In this document: positions 1-11,800 of the stretch, one piece after another
Layout: every line of letters starts with the position of its first letter
Numbering within the stretch: the stretch's first letter is position 1
From: Patiria miniata
Taxonomy: Eukaryota; Echinodermata; Asteroidea; Valvatida; Asterinidae
Direction: 5' to 3'
Length of the DNA: 64,000 nucleotides
NCBI RefSeq assembly: GCF_015706575.1
Contig: NW_024037053.1
Span: forward strand, 1,922,001-1,986,000
Notes under the pieces: generated by a model
The model's database searches: none
What the model was told of the DNA's origin: nothing
What the model saw: the letters and a program-made list of their open reading frames with translations, nothing else
Program-made: the position numbers and the translations under genes

Positions 1-1190
1 AGCTAACAAAACTTTGCCCTCTTTTTACTATTTAGTGTATATAATGAACGTTCCTAACCCAAACAAAAATGGTTTTGTCCTCAAAGGTCACGAACTGGGT
101 CAACATTGATCTAGACTTGGCCCCAGTCTGGTTTTCGCTTTAGTCTGGTCAGGGTGTATAAACGCACTTGCATGGATGATGGGATCAGGACGCGGCTAAG
201 CTTTGGTGAGGCCTTTCTTTGAAAAATGGAGGAACTAAACAGGTAAGAAATATCCACTTCATTATTACCATGGTTACTTCAAGTTACATAATTATTTAAG
301 GGAAAAAAACCCCGAGAAAATCCAAGTAAAATTCTGAGGAAATCTCAGAAAAAAAATGCCAATCTAAGGAAATTCATTGTTGGAAAGTGAAAGCAGTGTC
401 TAAAAACGGAAGCATATTATGACTGAAAAAAGGGATGCTACATAATGCTCAAGGGTGCACATGTATGTCCGCAAGAAAGGGGCCCTTGGGTAAATGGGGG
501 GGGGGGGGGGGGGAGGGGGAGGGGGGGGGGGTGGAGTGCCACCCCCCCGGTTCTGCCGCCCCTGTTACGGTATAGGCTTAATTATACCATAAGGGCTAAT
601 TAATGTTTACATTATTTTGCAATCCTTGACAATGCACCTTTGTGTCCCATTTAACCTTATTTTCAATTTTCATTTTGCCATTTTCAAGAGTTGGTGCCTT
701 TTTTGTTGTTGATGGCAATGCAAAATTCCATTTGTTCGCAAAATTGTGATGTCATTTGAGGCATGGCAGAAACCTAAAATGTTACAGCTTTTTCTGCACT
801 AGAAGTTGCCACGATACTTCTGCTGTTGTATATTTTCTTTTCTTTGGTGATTCCGTAATTGTTGTGTCGGTACACGTCAGTCAAGCCAATGAGCAAACTT
901 TTCTCACAAATGTTTTCAAAAAAGTGAGCACATTGTTGGGTTCAAAACTTTGACAGAAAACCCATAAATTGAACAGTGCCTTCCTAAAAATTACATCACA
1001 GCAACAGCGCCCTCAGTTGTCTGGAAAAGCATGGAACATTTTAATTGTCTAATAAAGGAGTGCTCTAGTTTCGATAAAAAGTAGCCAAAACGGGATGTCA
1101 AATAGTTTTCATACATTTGAGAGTAGAAAGTCGCACAATTTATGTTCCTAAGAATTTTTTTGGCATGAACCCTCTTGATGTATTACACAC
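1..1190. other. Left flank, no gene recognised
   Basis: No exon with homology I can recognise is visible on either strand. The only marked structure is a G-rich tract at about 497-530, followed by a short C run at 542-548. Homology to the 3' flanks of SLC22 copies B and C (around 15120 and 36475) starts only near 1190. What lies left of that is therefore outside the part of the duplication unit I can align. Confidence 0.5.
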
Positions 1191-2110
1191 AAGACGGCAA
1201 TAAACCCCACGTATCGACCGTGTTTAGTGACTCGCAACTTTTCTTTACTTAGTCTTTTTTGTACCCTTAAACCAATACACACAATTCTAAAATCTCTTTA
1301 AATCCTTCCACCAACCGACCAAAATGATCAATCAAAAATTTCAGAAAATATTAAAATGTTTAAGCAGACGCAGAAAAAAGTCCAGTTGGATAAGGCCAAA
1401 AAAAAAAAAATATTCGGTCTCTGGTCAGACCAAAGTTCCGGAATTGACGCGGCCACGCGGCTTTTTTTTTTTTTCCCCCCCCTTTTTTTTTTTTCTTCAG
1501 TTTGGATTCTACAGACAAGGTGGGTACTATTTTGCTTTTTTTGGTGTCCTCATGTACATTGGTGGCCTCCATAATTTGCCTTGGTGCTTTCGATCATTTG
1601 CCTTGGTGCAATTTCCCATTCCTTGGTGCTCTTTGGTAAAAAAAATGAGGAGGTGCGGAAATAGAGGGCGCTGTTGGAGCTACCGCGGAACATTTAGGAA
1701 AAAAAAAAAGATCGACGCGCATGCTTAAAATCGACGCGCGCGCTGACCAGAGACCGACTTATTTTTTTTTTTTGGCAGTAACCCTAGACCTATACATAAA
1801 CCTGCATCAGTATTCCACGTTTCTCCTATAAATATATATGTATATATACCCTTAAACCAGTACAAACAATTCTAAAATCTCTTTAAATCCTTCCACCAAC
1901 CGACCAAAATGATAAATCAAAAATTTCGGAAAATATTAAAATGTTTAAACAGACGCAGAAGAAAGTCCAGTTAGATAAGCCTAGACCTATACATAAACCT
2001 GCATCAGTATTCCACGTTTCTCCTATATAAATAATAAATTACATATTTTGTAAGTGATAAATAATCTATAAAATAACTTTACTTGTTTTTATACAAAGTT
2101 TCAGTTAAAA
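1190..2110. repeat. Local duplication in the 3' flank of SLC22 copy A
   Basis: About 1262-1400 continued by 1782-1834 is repeated at about 1851-2024. The right-hand copy lacks the MITE that sits in the left-hand copy, so it serves as an empty site. The same ancestral sequence occurs once at about 15670-15860 and once at about 37030-37220, in the 3' flanks of copies B and C. This shows that all three genes carry the same downstream flank and belong to one duplication unit. Confidence 0.75.
1394..1778. mobile_element. PIF/Harbinger-type MITE, family 1
   Basis: Inverted ends start with GGCC plus an A run and contain a conserved block resembling TCGGTCTCTGGTCAG, mirrored near the right end. TAA flanks both sides (1391-1393 and 1779-1781). 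The neighbouring duplicate at about 1975 has one TAA and no element. A 3-bp TAA duplication is characteristic of PIF/Harbinger elements. No transposase is present, so it is non-autonomous. A second copy in opposite orientation lies at 47784-48155. Confidence 0.7.
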
Positions 2111-2650
2111 TTAAAACAAGCTCGATCGGATCTCGGAAGCTGCGGGCCAACGAATATGTGTTAACCTTATATTGACCTTTGACCCCGTAACTGTAGGTCA
2201 GACGAAGAGGTCACATGGATATTTTAAACATGTGTGACCAAGGCCAACATCTTGACAGCGCTTTTGTTATTTGCCAAGAGCTTATTTGAAATTTGACGTT
2301 ATTTGACCTGGACCCCATGATGACCTTTGACCCCAGTCTGGTCATGTGACATGTTGGGGCTGTGCTAGCACGGATACTAAGTTTGACAAAGTTTGGTTGA
2401 AATCGGTCCAAAAAATGTAGAAGCAATGGACAATGTCAACGTTTGTTACGAACTAACTAACTAACGAAATGTCTTTGTTTTCTCTTCTAAAGGCACTCAG
2501 CTACAAACCTTGTCTTATTAGGATTGTGCCTCCACAATATTGTATTTTGCTTCTGTTATATTATTGTTTCAGTATGGAAATAAATGTAATATTGAATTGA
2601 ATTGAACGAACTAACGAACTAACTAACTAACGAACCATATATTTTTAATC
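2110..2650 (+). repeat. Dispersed repeat in the 3' flank of copy A
   Basis: This stretch is absent from the matching positions in copies B and C. It is rich in short motifs such as TGACCTTTGACCCC, ends in an A/T-rich tail with AATAAA at about 2579, and is flanked by short AACTAACTAACGAA tandem repeats (about 2448-2467 and 2608-2636). It looks like an inserted retroposon-like repeat, but the family is not identified. Confidence 0.45.
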
Positions 2651-2859
2651 GACTAGTTTTAATTTTCAGAAAAAAAGTAAATCATGAAGTAGGAAGCTGG
2701 TAATGAGAAAAATAAGTTTAAAACGGTTGTCATTTACTTCTTTTAAAGTCATTCAGTAATATAAAGCTTAACACTGTTTCAGCGATTCTTAGCCAACGAA
2801 CCAATTAAGAAAATGACAAGACAAAGACAGCTTGGGACTTCGACTTTTAACTTCAGACC

Positions 2860-5800
2860 TCAGATCGCCACCGGCTCAGTCGCAGATTTGTTGTTTGTGG
2901 AGAGTGGAAGGTGGTTCTCGGGAGGTTTGGAGTCAAGGCCGTCTTTAAGATCTTTCCTGCGGCACACACTGAGCCCTGGACCCACTGTAAGAAATAGGCG
3001 TCGAGATGGACTTGTATTAATAAAGCAGGGTAATTAGAATGTGCAAACTTCGTTTAATTAAAGTTGGTGTATATATACATGGGCAATTCCACGGTTTCTC
3101 ACGTTACATTTTTGATGTACTTTTGAGTTTCCTTGGGCTGTAATTACCTTACTGAAAAGGTTTAATAACTGTTATCCCCATGGTAGATAGAGTAGACCTA
3201 GACCTACCTAAGCACCAAAGATGACATCCAGAAAAATGTGTTATGTATGATAAAAAAGACGTACAAAATCGGTTACTCACGTTACGAAAATGTGACGTGA
3301 GTAACCGATTTTGTGCGTCTTGTTTATCGTACATAACACATTTTTCTGGATGCTCGTTGGTTACGGAGAGTGCTCCGTTGGGCAACGGCTGATACTCGGA
3401 CTACTTACTCCCGGCTTGCTCTCCGTCTTGAATAGTGTCCGGCATGTCACGGCCCAAGGTCTCCGGCAGCATCAGAGACAGCATCCCGGCCAGCACGGAG
3501 CTGCCTCCGAAGACACAGAGAGGCAGTGGTTGCCAGTATTTGCCAAGGATCAAGATGATGGGGCAAAGCACCCCACTCACGCGGGCTACCATGGAAGATG
3601 CTCCCAGGCCGATACCCCTGTCAAAAGTTTATAAAATGAAGGTAAGAATGGTTTAAATTAATGTCATTAAAATAAATTTCAAAGGACAAGTGCCAACCAG
3701 TCTATTTTGTTATGAGTTTTGTTGTTTGTATGGTGAGTGATTTACTTAGTGTACAAAATGTGTACGGAAAAGACTTTGTACAAACGGACAAACGTCATGA
3801 TTACGTCATATCTTAATATGACCACTAGGGGTGCAACCAAGTTAATAGGCCAACAATCCGTCCGCCGAGTCTTGAATAGTTGTTATACTAATCAAATTAT
3901 TATATATAAGAGTTTTCTGGGGGCCATGGAATTGGGGGATTGAAGAAATATGGCACTGCGCACCTCTGGCCTGGACTTGGGCTTCCAATTCTGAGAATTT
4001 CGGATGCAATTGAGTCCAAAAGTGGCGCTTTTTAGCCATGTTGTGGAAGGATCCTTTTTTTCAAAATGGCTACTTTTCTAGTTTGGGAAACATCACTCGT
4101 TTTCAGGGGTGGTCTTCTATGTGGGTGAGAATTTCCCCAAAATTTCATTGGTCCACCCATTCAAAATTGAGAGGAAAATGAAAGACGACATGTTGGTCAT
4201 CAGTTTTCTGTGCAGCCTGAATACCTGTGCGAGTTCCGAGTAATTTAAAAAAGTTTTGGGGGATTGTGGGGAAGTGTGGGGATTTGATCACTGGTGGATT
4301 TGATCACTGGATTTCAGCCCTAGTCTAATGAAAGTTGTGATATCGTTTACCTGATTACGGTCGGGTAGAGCTCACTACTGTAGATATAAATGTGATTGAA
4401 TACTGCAGTAATGGCGAACTTGCCAATCATAGCCACCGCGACCCGGCCAGCACCGAGAGCTAAAAAAAAGTGACCCAAAACAAAATATTAAAAAAATAAA
4501 ATAAGAAAGAAGCATCTATCGTATTTGGTTTCGTTAGTAAAATGCTTCTTCGTCATGTGTAAATCGAAGAAAGAAAAACGTACGAACGAAGGTGGTTATC
4601 AGGCAGAAGACGCCTCCGGACACAAAGAGAGCCGACAGGGAGAAACGTCGGCCGAATTTCTCCATGACGAACCAGTTAAAAAGGGCGGCTGGTACCTCCA
4701 AGGCACCGGATACAAAGGCGGCCACGTAGTCATCTATGCCCAGTGAGGAGGTGCTGAGGGATAGCCCATAGTACGTCATGTTGGTCACAAACCTGTCAAG
4801 AAAAGAATTAACAAGACTCATCCTGAAAATGATATCAGAATAATCCCATGAGTCTCCGGGGTAGCCAAGTGGCAGGCGGGGCAAGACTACCGGGTGAGTA
4901 AAAAAAAGCAAAACCCAAATGTTGGGACCATTGTTTCAGTGAAGTTCTACATATAGCACTTTCAAAATCTAGGATATAAAAGCCCCATTCATATAAGCGG
5001 TACAAGAATCATTCAAATCGCTCATGTACTTTTAAGTTACGGATTTTTAAACACCACCATCGTTTTAAGGTTCTGTTCACGGATCACAAAAAAAAAGTTC
5101 AGTGTTCTTTCAGCAAAACGAAAACAAATCACATAGGGATGTGTGTGAATTGTTTTGTTTTGCTGAAAGAACGCACACCTTTTTGTGATCTGTGGACAGA
5201 ACTTTAAAAGGGTGGTTGTGTTTAAAATTCCATAACTTGAAAAGTGCATAAGTGATTTGAATGATTCTTGTACTAAAAGAAAGCTTATAAATAATGAGCT
5301 TTCTTATCCTAGATTTTCAAAGCGCTACATGCAGAACTTCAATAACACAATAGTCCCGACGTTTGGGTTTCGTTAAATTTTTAACTCACCCTGTATAAAC
5401 TCTGGACATAAAGCATGTTAACATTGGAAACAGGAGGTTTTTTAAAATGAATGTTATACATGTATATGCTAAGTGCCAGTTATCATGGTCACCAGATTGT
5501 TTTGATGTGTTTTTAAAAAAAATATGTATATAGTTTTCGTTTTGCTGAAATATCACTTACCTTTATTGTGATCCGTGGACGAGGTAAAAAAAACAGTGTT
5601 TTTGTTCAAAATTCCATATCTGGAAAAGTACATATTAAGCGATTTGAATTATTCTTTCACTAAAAGAAAGCTTATTAATTGAGCTTTCATATCTTAGATC
5701 TGGAAAACACTACATGCAAAACTTCTTTAATAAAAAAAGGGGGCACCAATTGGGTTTCTTTTTTTGTGGTATACTCACTCTGTACAATATTTTAATGTAA

Positions 5801-8800
5801 CCGTGGGTTTTAGCAAGTTGATGTCCTTGTTGTAAGACTTTGTAAACGCCCTTGGTATCATGTTGTCTATTTTATATTGATGACAATGTAGTGATAGGCG
5901 CTTTTACATATATAGCCCTGTTCACCAGGCATGCACCTCGCAGGCTCCCTTTTCTACTCCTGGGTGGCGAGAGAGGCAATTGTAGTAAAGTGTCTTGCCC
6001 AAGGACACCACGGTCCCATCAGGATTCGAACCCCGTACCATTGTACATGAGCCACACACATGGCGCTCAACTGTACTTTATCACAACCACGTCTCATGGT
6101 ATTAACATATATTGTTGTTTACCAGTTGAAGAAGATAACCAGAGTCTTCTTGCGGATGTTTGGGGTCCGGAAAAGATCCAAGACGGTCGTCCGACGAGCG
6201 GAGCTGGACTTCGGATCCTAGAAATGGAAGGCAAGTGATTCTTATTTCTCACAATTAAAGGTAATATGACAAGGGAAAACCACGAATGCGAAAGTAAATA
6301 ATATTATACGCCCAATTAAATAAAATATAATGGGTTGAATAAAAGTGTGAGAGAGAAATCACGAACGGAAATTTCATAGAAAAAAATGATTCATATCAAA
6401 ATCATTGTTGGCGAGTGATACATAAAGAGTCAGATATAAAAATGTCAGCCAGACGTATGAACGAGAGAACCCATAATGACATGTGAATCCTGCTGTAGAC
6501 TGAAATAGATATTTTGCTGTCGATTGCTTCTTATAAATATTTTTACCAAATACACTTTACAATTTTTTCTTACACAAAAATGTGCAGGCTAATAACACCC
6601 AATATGAAAGGTAAGTTAATTCACGGATTCTACACACAAGGATTAACGACTCGGCAAAACTCCTGCTGGTTAGACGGCGATATCGGCCTGTACAGGTGGC
6701 AATTATCATGAATACTTGTCAACAAAGACGCAGCTTTACCGCTTCACTGCATGCAGTGGCTATCAAATAAGCCTCTATACTGATGACATTACACTTTGTT
6801 TACGTGTGTGCTTTCTTATGGTGCTCAGTGGACCGTGGGCCACCACTGGCTCCATAGGAAAGTGTCGGCCGACCAGCGTTGGAAAAAAATAAAAAATTTT
6901 CTTGAAAATGTCAGCACACCAGCAGGAGCCACGATTTTACAGGGTGCTTTTAGAATGTCATTCCCTAACAATCCAGTAAGACATTTCGTGATATAATTTG
7001 ATCATTTCGTTTTTTGATGTTTGCAAATGTTGTATCTTCCCTTTAAGGCCCGTTGTCACGCGTCCAACCAATTAAGGCAAGTCCGTTCAGTGCATTTTGT
7101 ACTAGGATCCGTGGCTAATTCCAGAACATGTATGGCTTTTCGTGATCAGCTCAACAAGGACTTTAAATCAAATACAGGGTGAGTCAAAAAAAGCGGAACC
7201 CAAACCCCAAAAATTATATTTCATGTTTAAAAAAAGATGTAGCACCGCACATAATAATAACTGGAAAGCCAATTTCATAAGCTACTTTTAGATGAAAAAA
7301 TTGCTGAAATTGGTCAATCCGTTTAAATAATATCACCATTTAAACACAATGACCCTAAAACTTGTCTCGTCCAAAAAAAATGCGATTTCAAGAATCGTCG
7401 TCACAATTGTCTTTAAATATCACCAGCCTTAAAATCTCAGTTAAACGTTAAAAATATTCAACAAAGTCTTTTTGAAGGCCCATCTTTTAAAAAAAGTAGA
7501 TTTTATAAATCATTTTGTTTGCCTAACCGGGGTTGTTAATAAAGATATTGTGCACTACAGGTGGTGACAATTGTTGAAACATGTATTCTGTGTCATTTTC
7601 TGTTGTTCCAAACAGTCAAAACACACAATAAATTGCTTTTTTGGACGAGAAAGGTTTTAGGGTCATTGCGTTTAAATGGTAATATTCTTTGAACGGATTG
7701 AGCAATTTTAGTATTTTTTTTTCATTTTAAAGTAGCTTATGAAATTGGCTTTCCAGTCATTATTATTTTTGGTGCTACATATTTGTTTAAATATGAAATA
7801 TATTTTTGGGGGTTTGGGTTCCGCTTTTTTTGACTCACCCTGTATTTAAGCACCAATCCGTTTTGGAGGATTGTTTTGGAATAGAACAAAAGTTATTACA
7901 TAGAAGTGAAGATATGCTTTTGGTGGCCTTCAGCTAAACCCAGAATACCACAGTCTACAAAGTTGTTATTGAAATTATTGGGTGTCATGCCGTGGGCCCG
8001 TACCGTTTCATTTTCCTGGATGTTCTCAAGACTTTCAAACAGGTTTTCCGGAACCTTGGTGCCGTTGACTTTGGCGATTTTTGTGATGATTTTCTCGGCT
8101 TCTTTGAAGCGACCCTTCGAAATCAGCCAGCGGGGAGACTCGGGCACAACTCTGCACATTTTGGATAGCACAATGGCACTTCGGCAATTTTAGAGCACTG
8201 TTTGAAGAACATGTAACATACTCCCTAATATTTGTTTACAATATCTGTCTTTTAATTAAGAATCGGGTTAAGTTATGCTAAAGATATTATTGAGTAGCCT
8301 TGGACACGCCTTGGACTCGCCCCTCCCCCTTTATATCAACTCCCCCGTTTCCTGATAGCTAGCTCCGCCCCTGATAGGTAAATGGACAAGTTGCAATAGA
8401 ATGTTATGAGTTCGGACATTTGTAAAAAATAAAATGGAAACAATACTATATACAGAGCAACCTGGCCTGTTAAAGTTGAAGAAAACATTGCTTTATTGTA
8501 TGTGGGCAACTTTGGGAAAAGTCAATAGACGTTATGCTTTAAAGGGAATGTAAAACATTTGCTTTTGAGGTAATTTTCAGAAATAAATGCATTGGCAGGA
8601 AGATTGTCTTGTTTTACGTTTTGGGTTCGATAGATGCCGTAAAAGCAAAGGAAACCAATCATGTTCTTGTAGTCTGGTTCCCCGGCTTCAACCCCTTCAT
8701 AGGTAGGCCTAAGTAACCAATTGCAAGGAAAATTAACTGAATACGAAAAATTAGTAGTTGTTTTTGAAAAAAAAGAAAAGTTTTCTCTAACGCTGGTCGG

Positions 8801-11800
8801 CCGACCAGCTTTGGAAATTGATCCAAAAAAAAATACCACTTTACTTGAAAATGTCAGCACATCAGGAGTCATGATTTACAGAATGCTCTAGACTGTCAAT
8901 CCCTATAATACCAGTCCAGTAAAGTATTTCGTTAAGTAAAGTTTGTAAAGTACAAACAAAGGAATGATGATTATAGGGACAATAGGGGGTCCACGATTGC
9001 CAGTGTTTACAAAGATGCGTTTGTTTATGGTGTAAATCGAGGACACACACACGTGCAACATCATCGGTGAATCGAGGACAGGAACCCAATCGAGGACGAC
9101 CTCGATTAGAAAACGTGTACAAAACGAATGAGAGCTGTTGCGAAAAAAGTTAGTACAAACAAAGGAAAAGGGAAGAGGAACAAAAGAAAATCTCGATTTA
9201 CACCATGCAAACGTGTGTGCGTGGGTAGGCATTACATTCACTGTGTGGACTTCCGAACAAAAGAGGTCCTCATAAACCAGGTAGACGCGACGTTGTGTGG
9301 ACTTGGGCTAGTCCACACAGTGTTTCCCCATTTCTGGAAAACAGGTTTAGAGGCATTTTGGGGTTAGGTTTATATGTGGCAAAATGAAGAGAAACACAAA
9401 AGGGAATCATAGAGAAAAAAATTGGGTTGAAAGTAATTTCACAGTGAGAGTAAAATGAGGTTTTTTTGTCAGAGGATTTTCTTAACTACACGAAATCAAG
9501 GGAATGTCCACACTTGGTATGTAACGTAAACGTGTGTGTGTGGGTGGGCGTGTGTAAACATTTTGTGCTTTCATTGTTACTACTAGATTATAAAAACCAA
9601 AGATCAGCCGGTGAGACACCCGCATAGCATAAGGTCTATGTTCACTGTGAACTTGTTGGATCTACAATATGTAAATTTATGTACTTACAATACGAGTTGG
9701 ATCTACAATATGTAAATTTATGTACTTACAATACGAGTAGGAACGCCACAACATATGGAAGCGAAATTGCTAATTGGAGGTGGCGCCAATCCCGTATAAA
9801 GTATGCAAGCATGGACAGGATGACGTAGCCAATGGAGGCGAATATTGCCGCCACGGTCCCGACCAGCACGCGCTTGCTCGGTCCAACTATCTCCGAAGCT
9901 GAAAAAAGTACATTAATAAATGCTTTATGAAGATTAACAGTAACTATGTAACTACGCCACAACATAATGGGTGCAACAGTGCCAAAAAATTCCCATAGCT
10001 ACTAGTGCTAAATGCCCATACTTCAAAATTCTTTTAAGAATACTCAGAACTCTCACAGGTATTTAAGCTGCACAGAAAAATGATGACCGACATGTCATAT
10101 TTCCAGTTCTTTTCATTTTTTGGTGGGTTGACCATTGACTTTTTGAGAAATTCTCGCCCAAAGAAGACGACCCCTATTTTCCCCAAAGCGGAACGGTAGC
10201 CATCTTGAAAAACGATCCCTCCACAACATGGCAAAATAGCGCCACTTTCGAGCCCAATTGTATCCAAAATGCTCAGAATTGGAAGCCCCGAGTCCGGGCC
10301 AGAGGTTCATCTCTTCAATTCCCCAATGTTATGGCTCTCAGAACTCTCTAATATAGAATATTTTGAGGGTATAACTTTTATTCATGAGCTCGGCGGATGG
10401 GTTTAAGCCTATTTACAGGTGTGCACCCATGGAAGCGAAATCGCTAATTGGAGGTGGCGCCAATCCCGTATAAAGTATGCAAAGATAGACAGGATGACCG
10501 ATGGAAGCGAATATTACCGCCACGGTCCCGACCAGCACATGCTTGCTGGGTCCAACTATCTCCGAAGCTGAATAATAATACATTAATAAATGCTTTTATG
10601 AAGTGGCTCGGATATCCATAAAAGAAAATTTGCAAATCTCATCTCTAAATTAGATTCATATACACGACCGAGACCATTATGTGTATTTATTGTGTCTCAT
10701 GCCGGTAGAAATATTGCAAAAATGAGCCACATTTTTTTGGTATCACGGAGATCATAGCTTAGGATTGAATCTAAGTTATTCTTTGATATTTTTCGGAACC
10801 ATCATCAGTTCATAAGATTTCCGTGTAACAAATTCCTATGCAGGGTGAGTAAACGAAACCCAAATGTCGGGACCACTGTTTTGGTGAAGTTCTGCATGTA
10901 GCACTTTCAAAATCTAGGATAGGAAAGCCCAATTCATAAGCTTGCGTTTAGTATAAGAACAATTCAAATCACTCATGTACTTTTCAAGTTATGGAACACA
11001 ACCTCCGTTTTAAAGTCCTGTCCACGGATCACAAAAAGAGGTGTGCGATCTTTCAGCAAAACGAAAACAATTCACACCCATCCCTATGTGATTTGTTTTC
11101 GTTTTGCTGAAAGAACACTTTATCTTTTTTGTGATCCGTGGATATAACTTTAAAACGGTGGTTGTGTTTAAAATTCCGTAACTTAAAAAGTACGTAAGTG
11201 ATTTGAATGATTTTTGTACTAAATGAATGCTTATGAATTGGGCTTTTATATCATAGATTTTAAAAGTGCTACATGCAGAACTTCACTAAAACAATGGTCT
11301 TGATATTTGGGTTGCGTTTTTTTTTACTCACCCTGTAGTTGCTACATGTATGTAAATTCTTGTAGTCGGGGTCCATTTAAGACAATACCTCATGTATTTT
11401 CATTTGAAGAATTAACATGAAGTAACCGGGGGGGGGGGGGGGGGGGGTGCGAGGTCTGTGTCCCCGCTCAGAATGGACTTTTTTACTAATAAATTCATAT
11501 TTAAGCACGCATGCGCATAAATGGCCCTGGCGGCAAAAAGCGAAAGCGGTCCATTCGCTCTTTTCACACTTCCGCCATGGGCATGCAGAGCCTCGATCTG
11601 GCAACTTTACACAATAATATAGCCGGTTCAGTGATTCCCGTGTCGGGGTTCAGATCACTGAACTGGCTATTTTTATTGTGTAAAGTTGCCAGATCGAGGC
11701 TCTGCACGCCCATGGCGAAGCGTGAAAAGAGCGAATTGAAAATGTACAGGGCTAGAACGTTTGGGTCATTTTCTCTCAATTTGTCCAGGTCCAGTCGCTT

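Noticed and set aside
4525-4746. Plus-strand ORFs opposite SLC22 exons 7 and 9 (also 3435-3656, 17532-17816, 18609-18791, 38893-39177)
   Set aside because: They mirror well-supported minus-strand exons, recur in all three copies for that reason, and have no motif or splice support.
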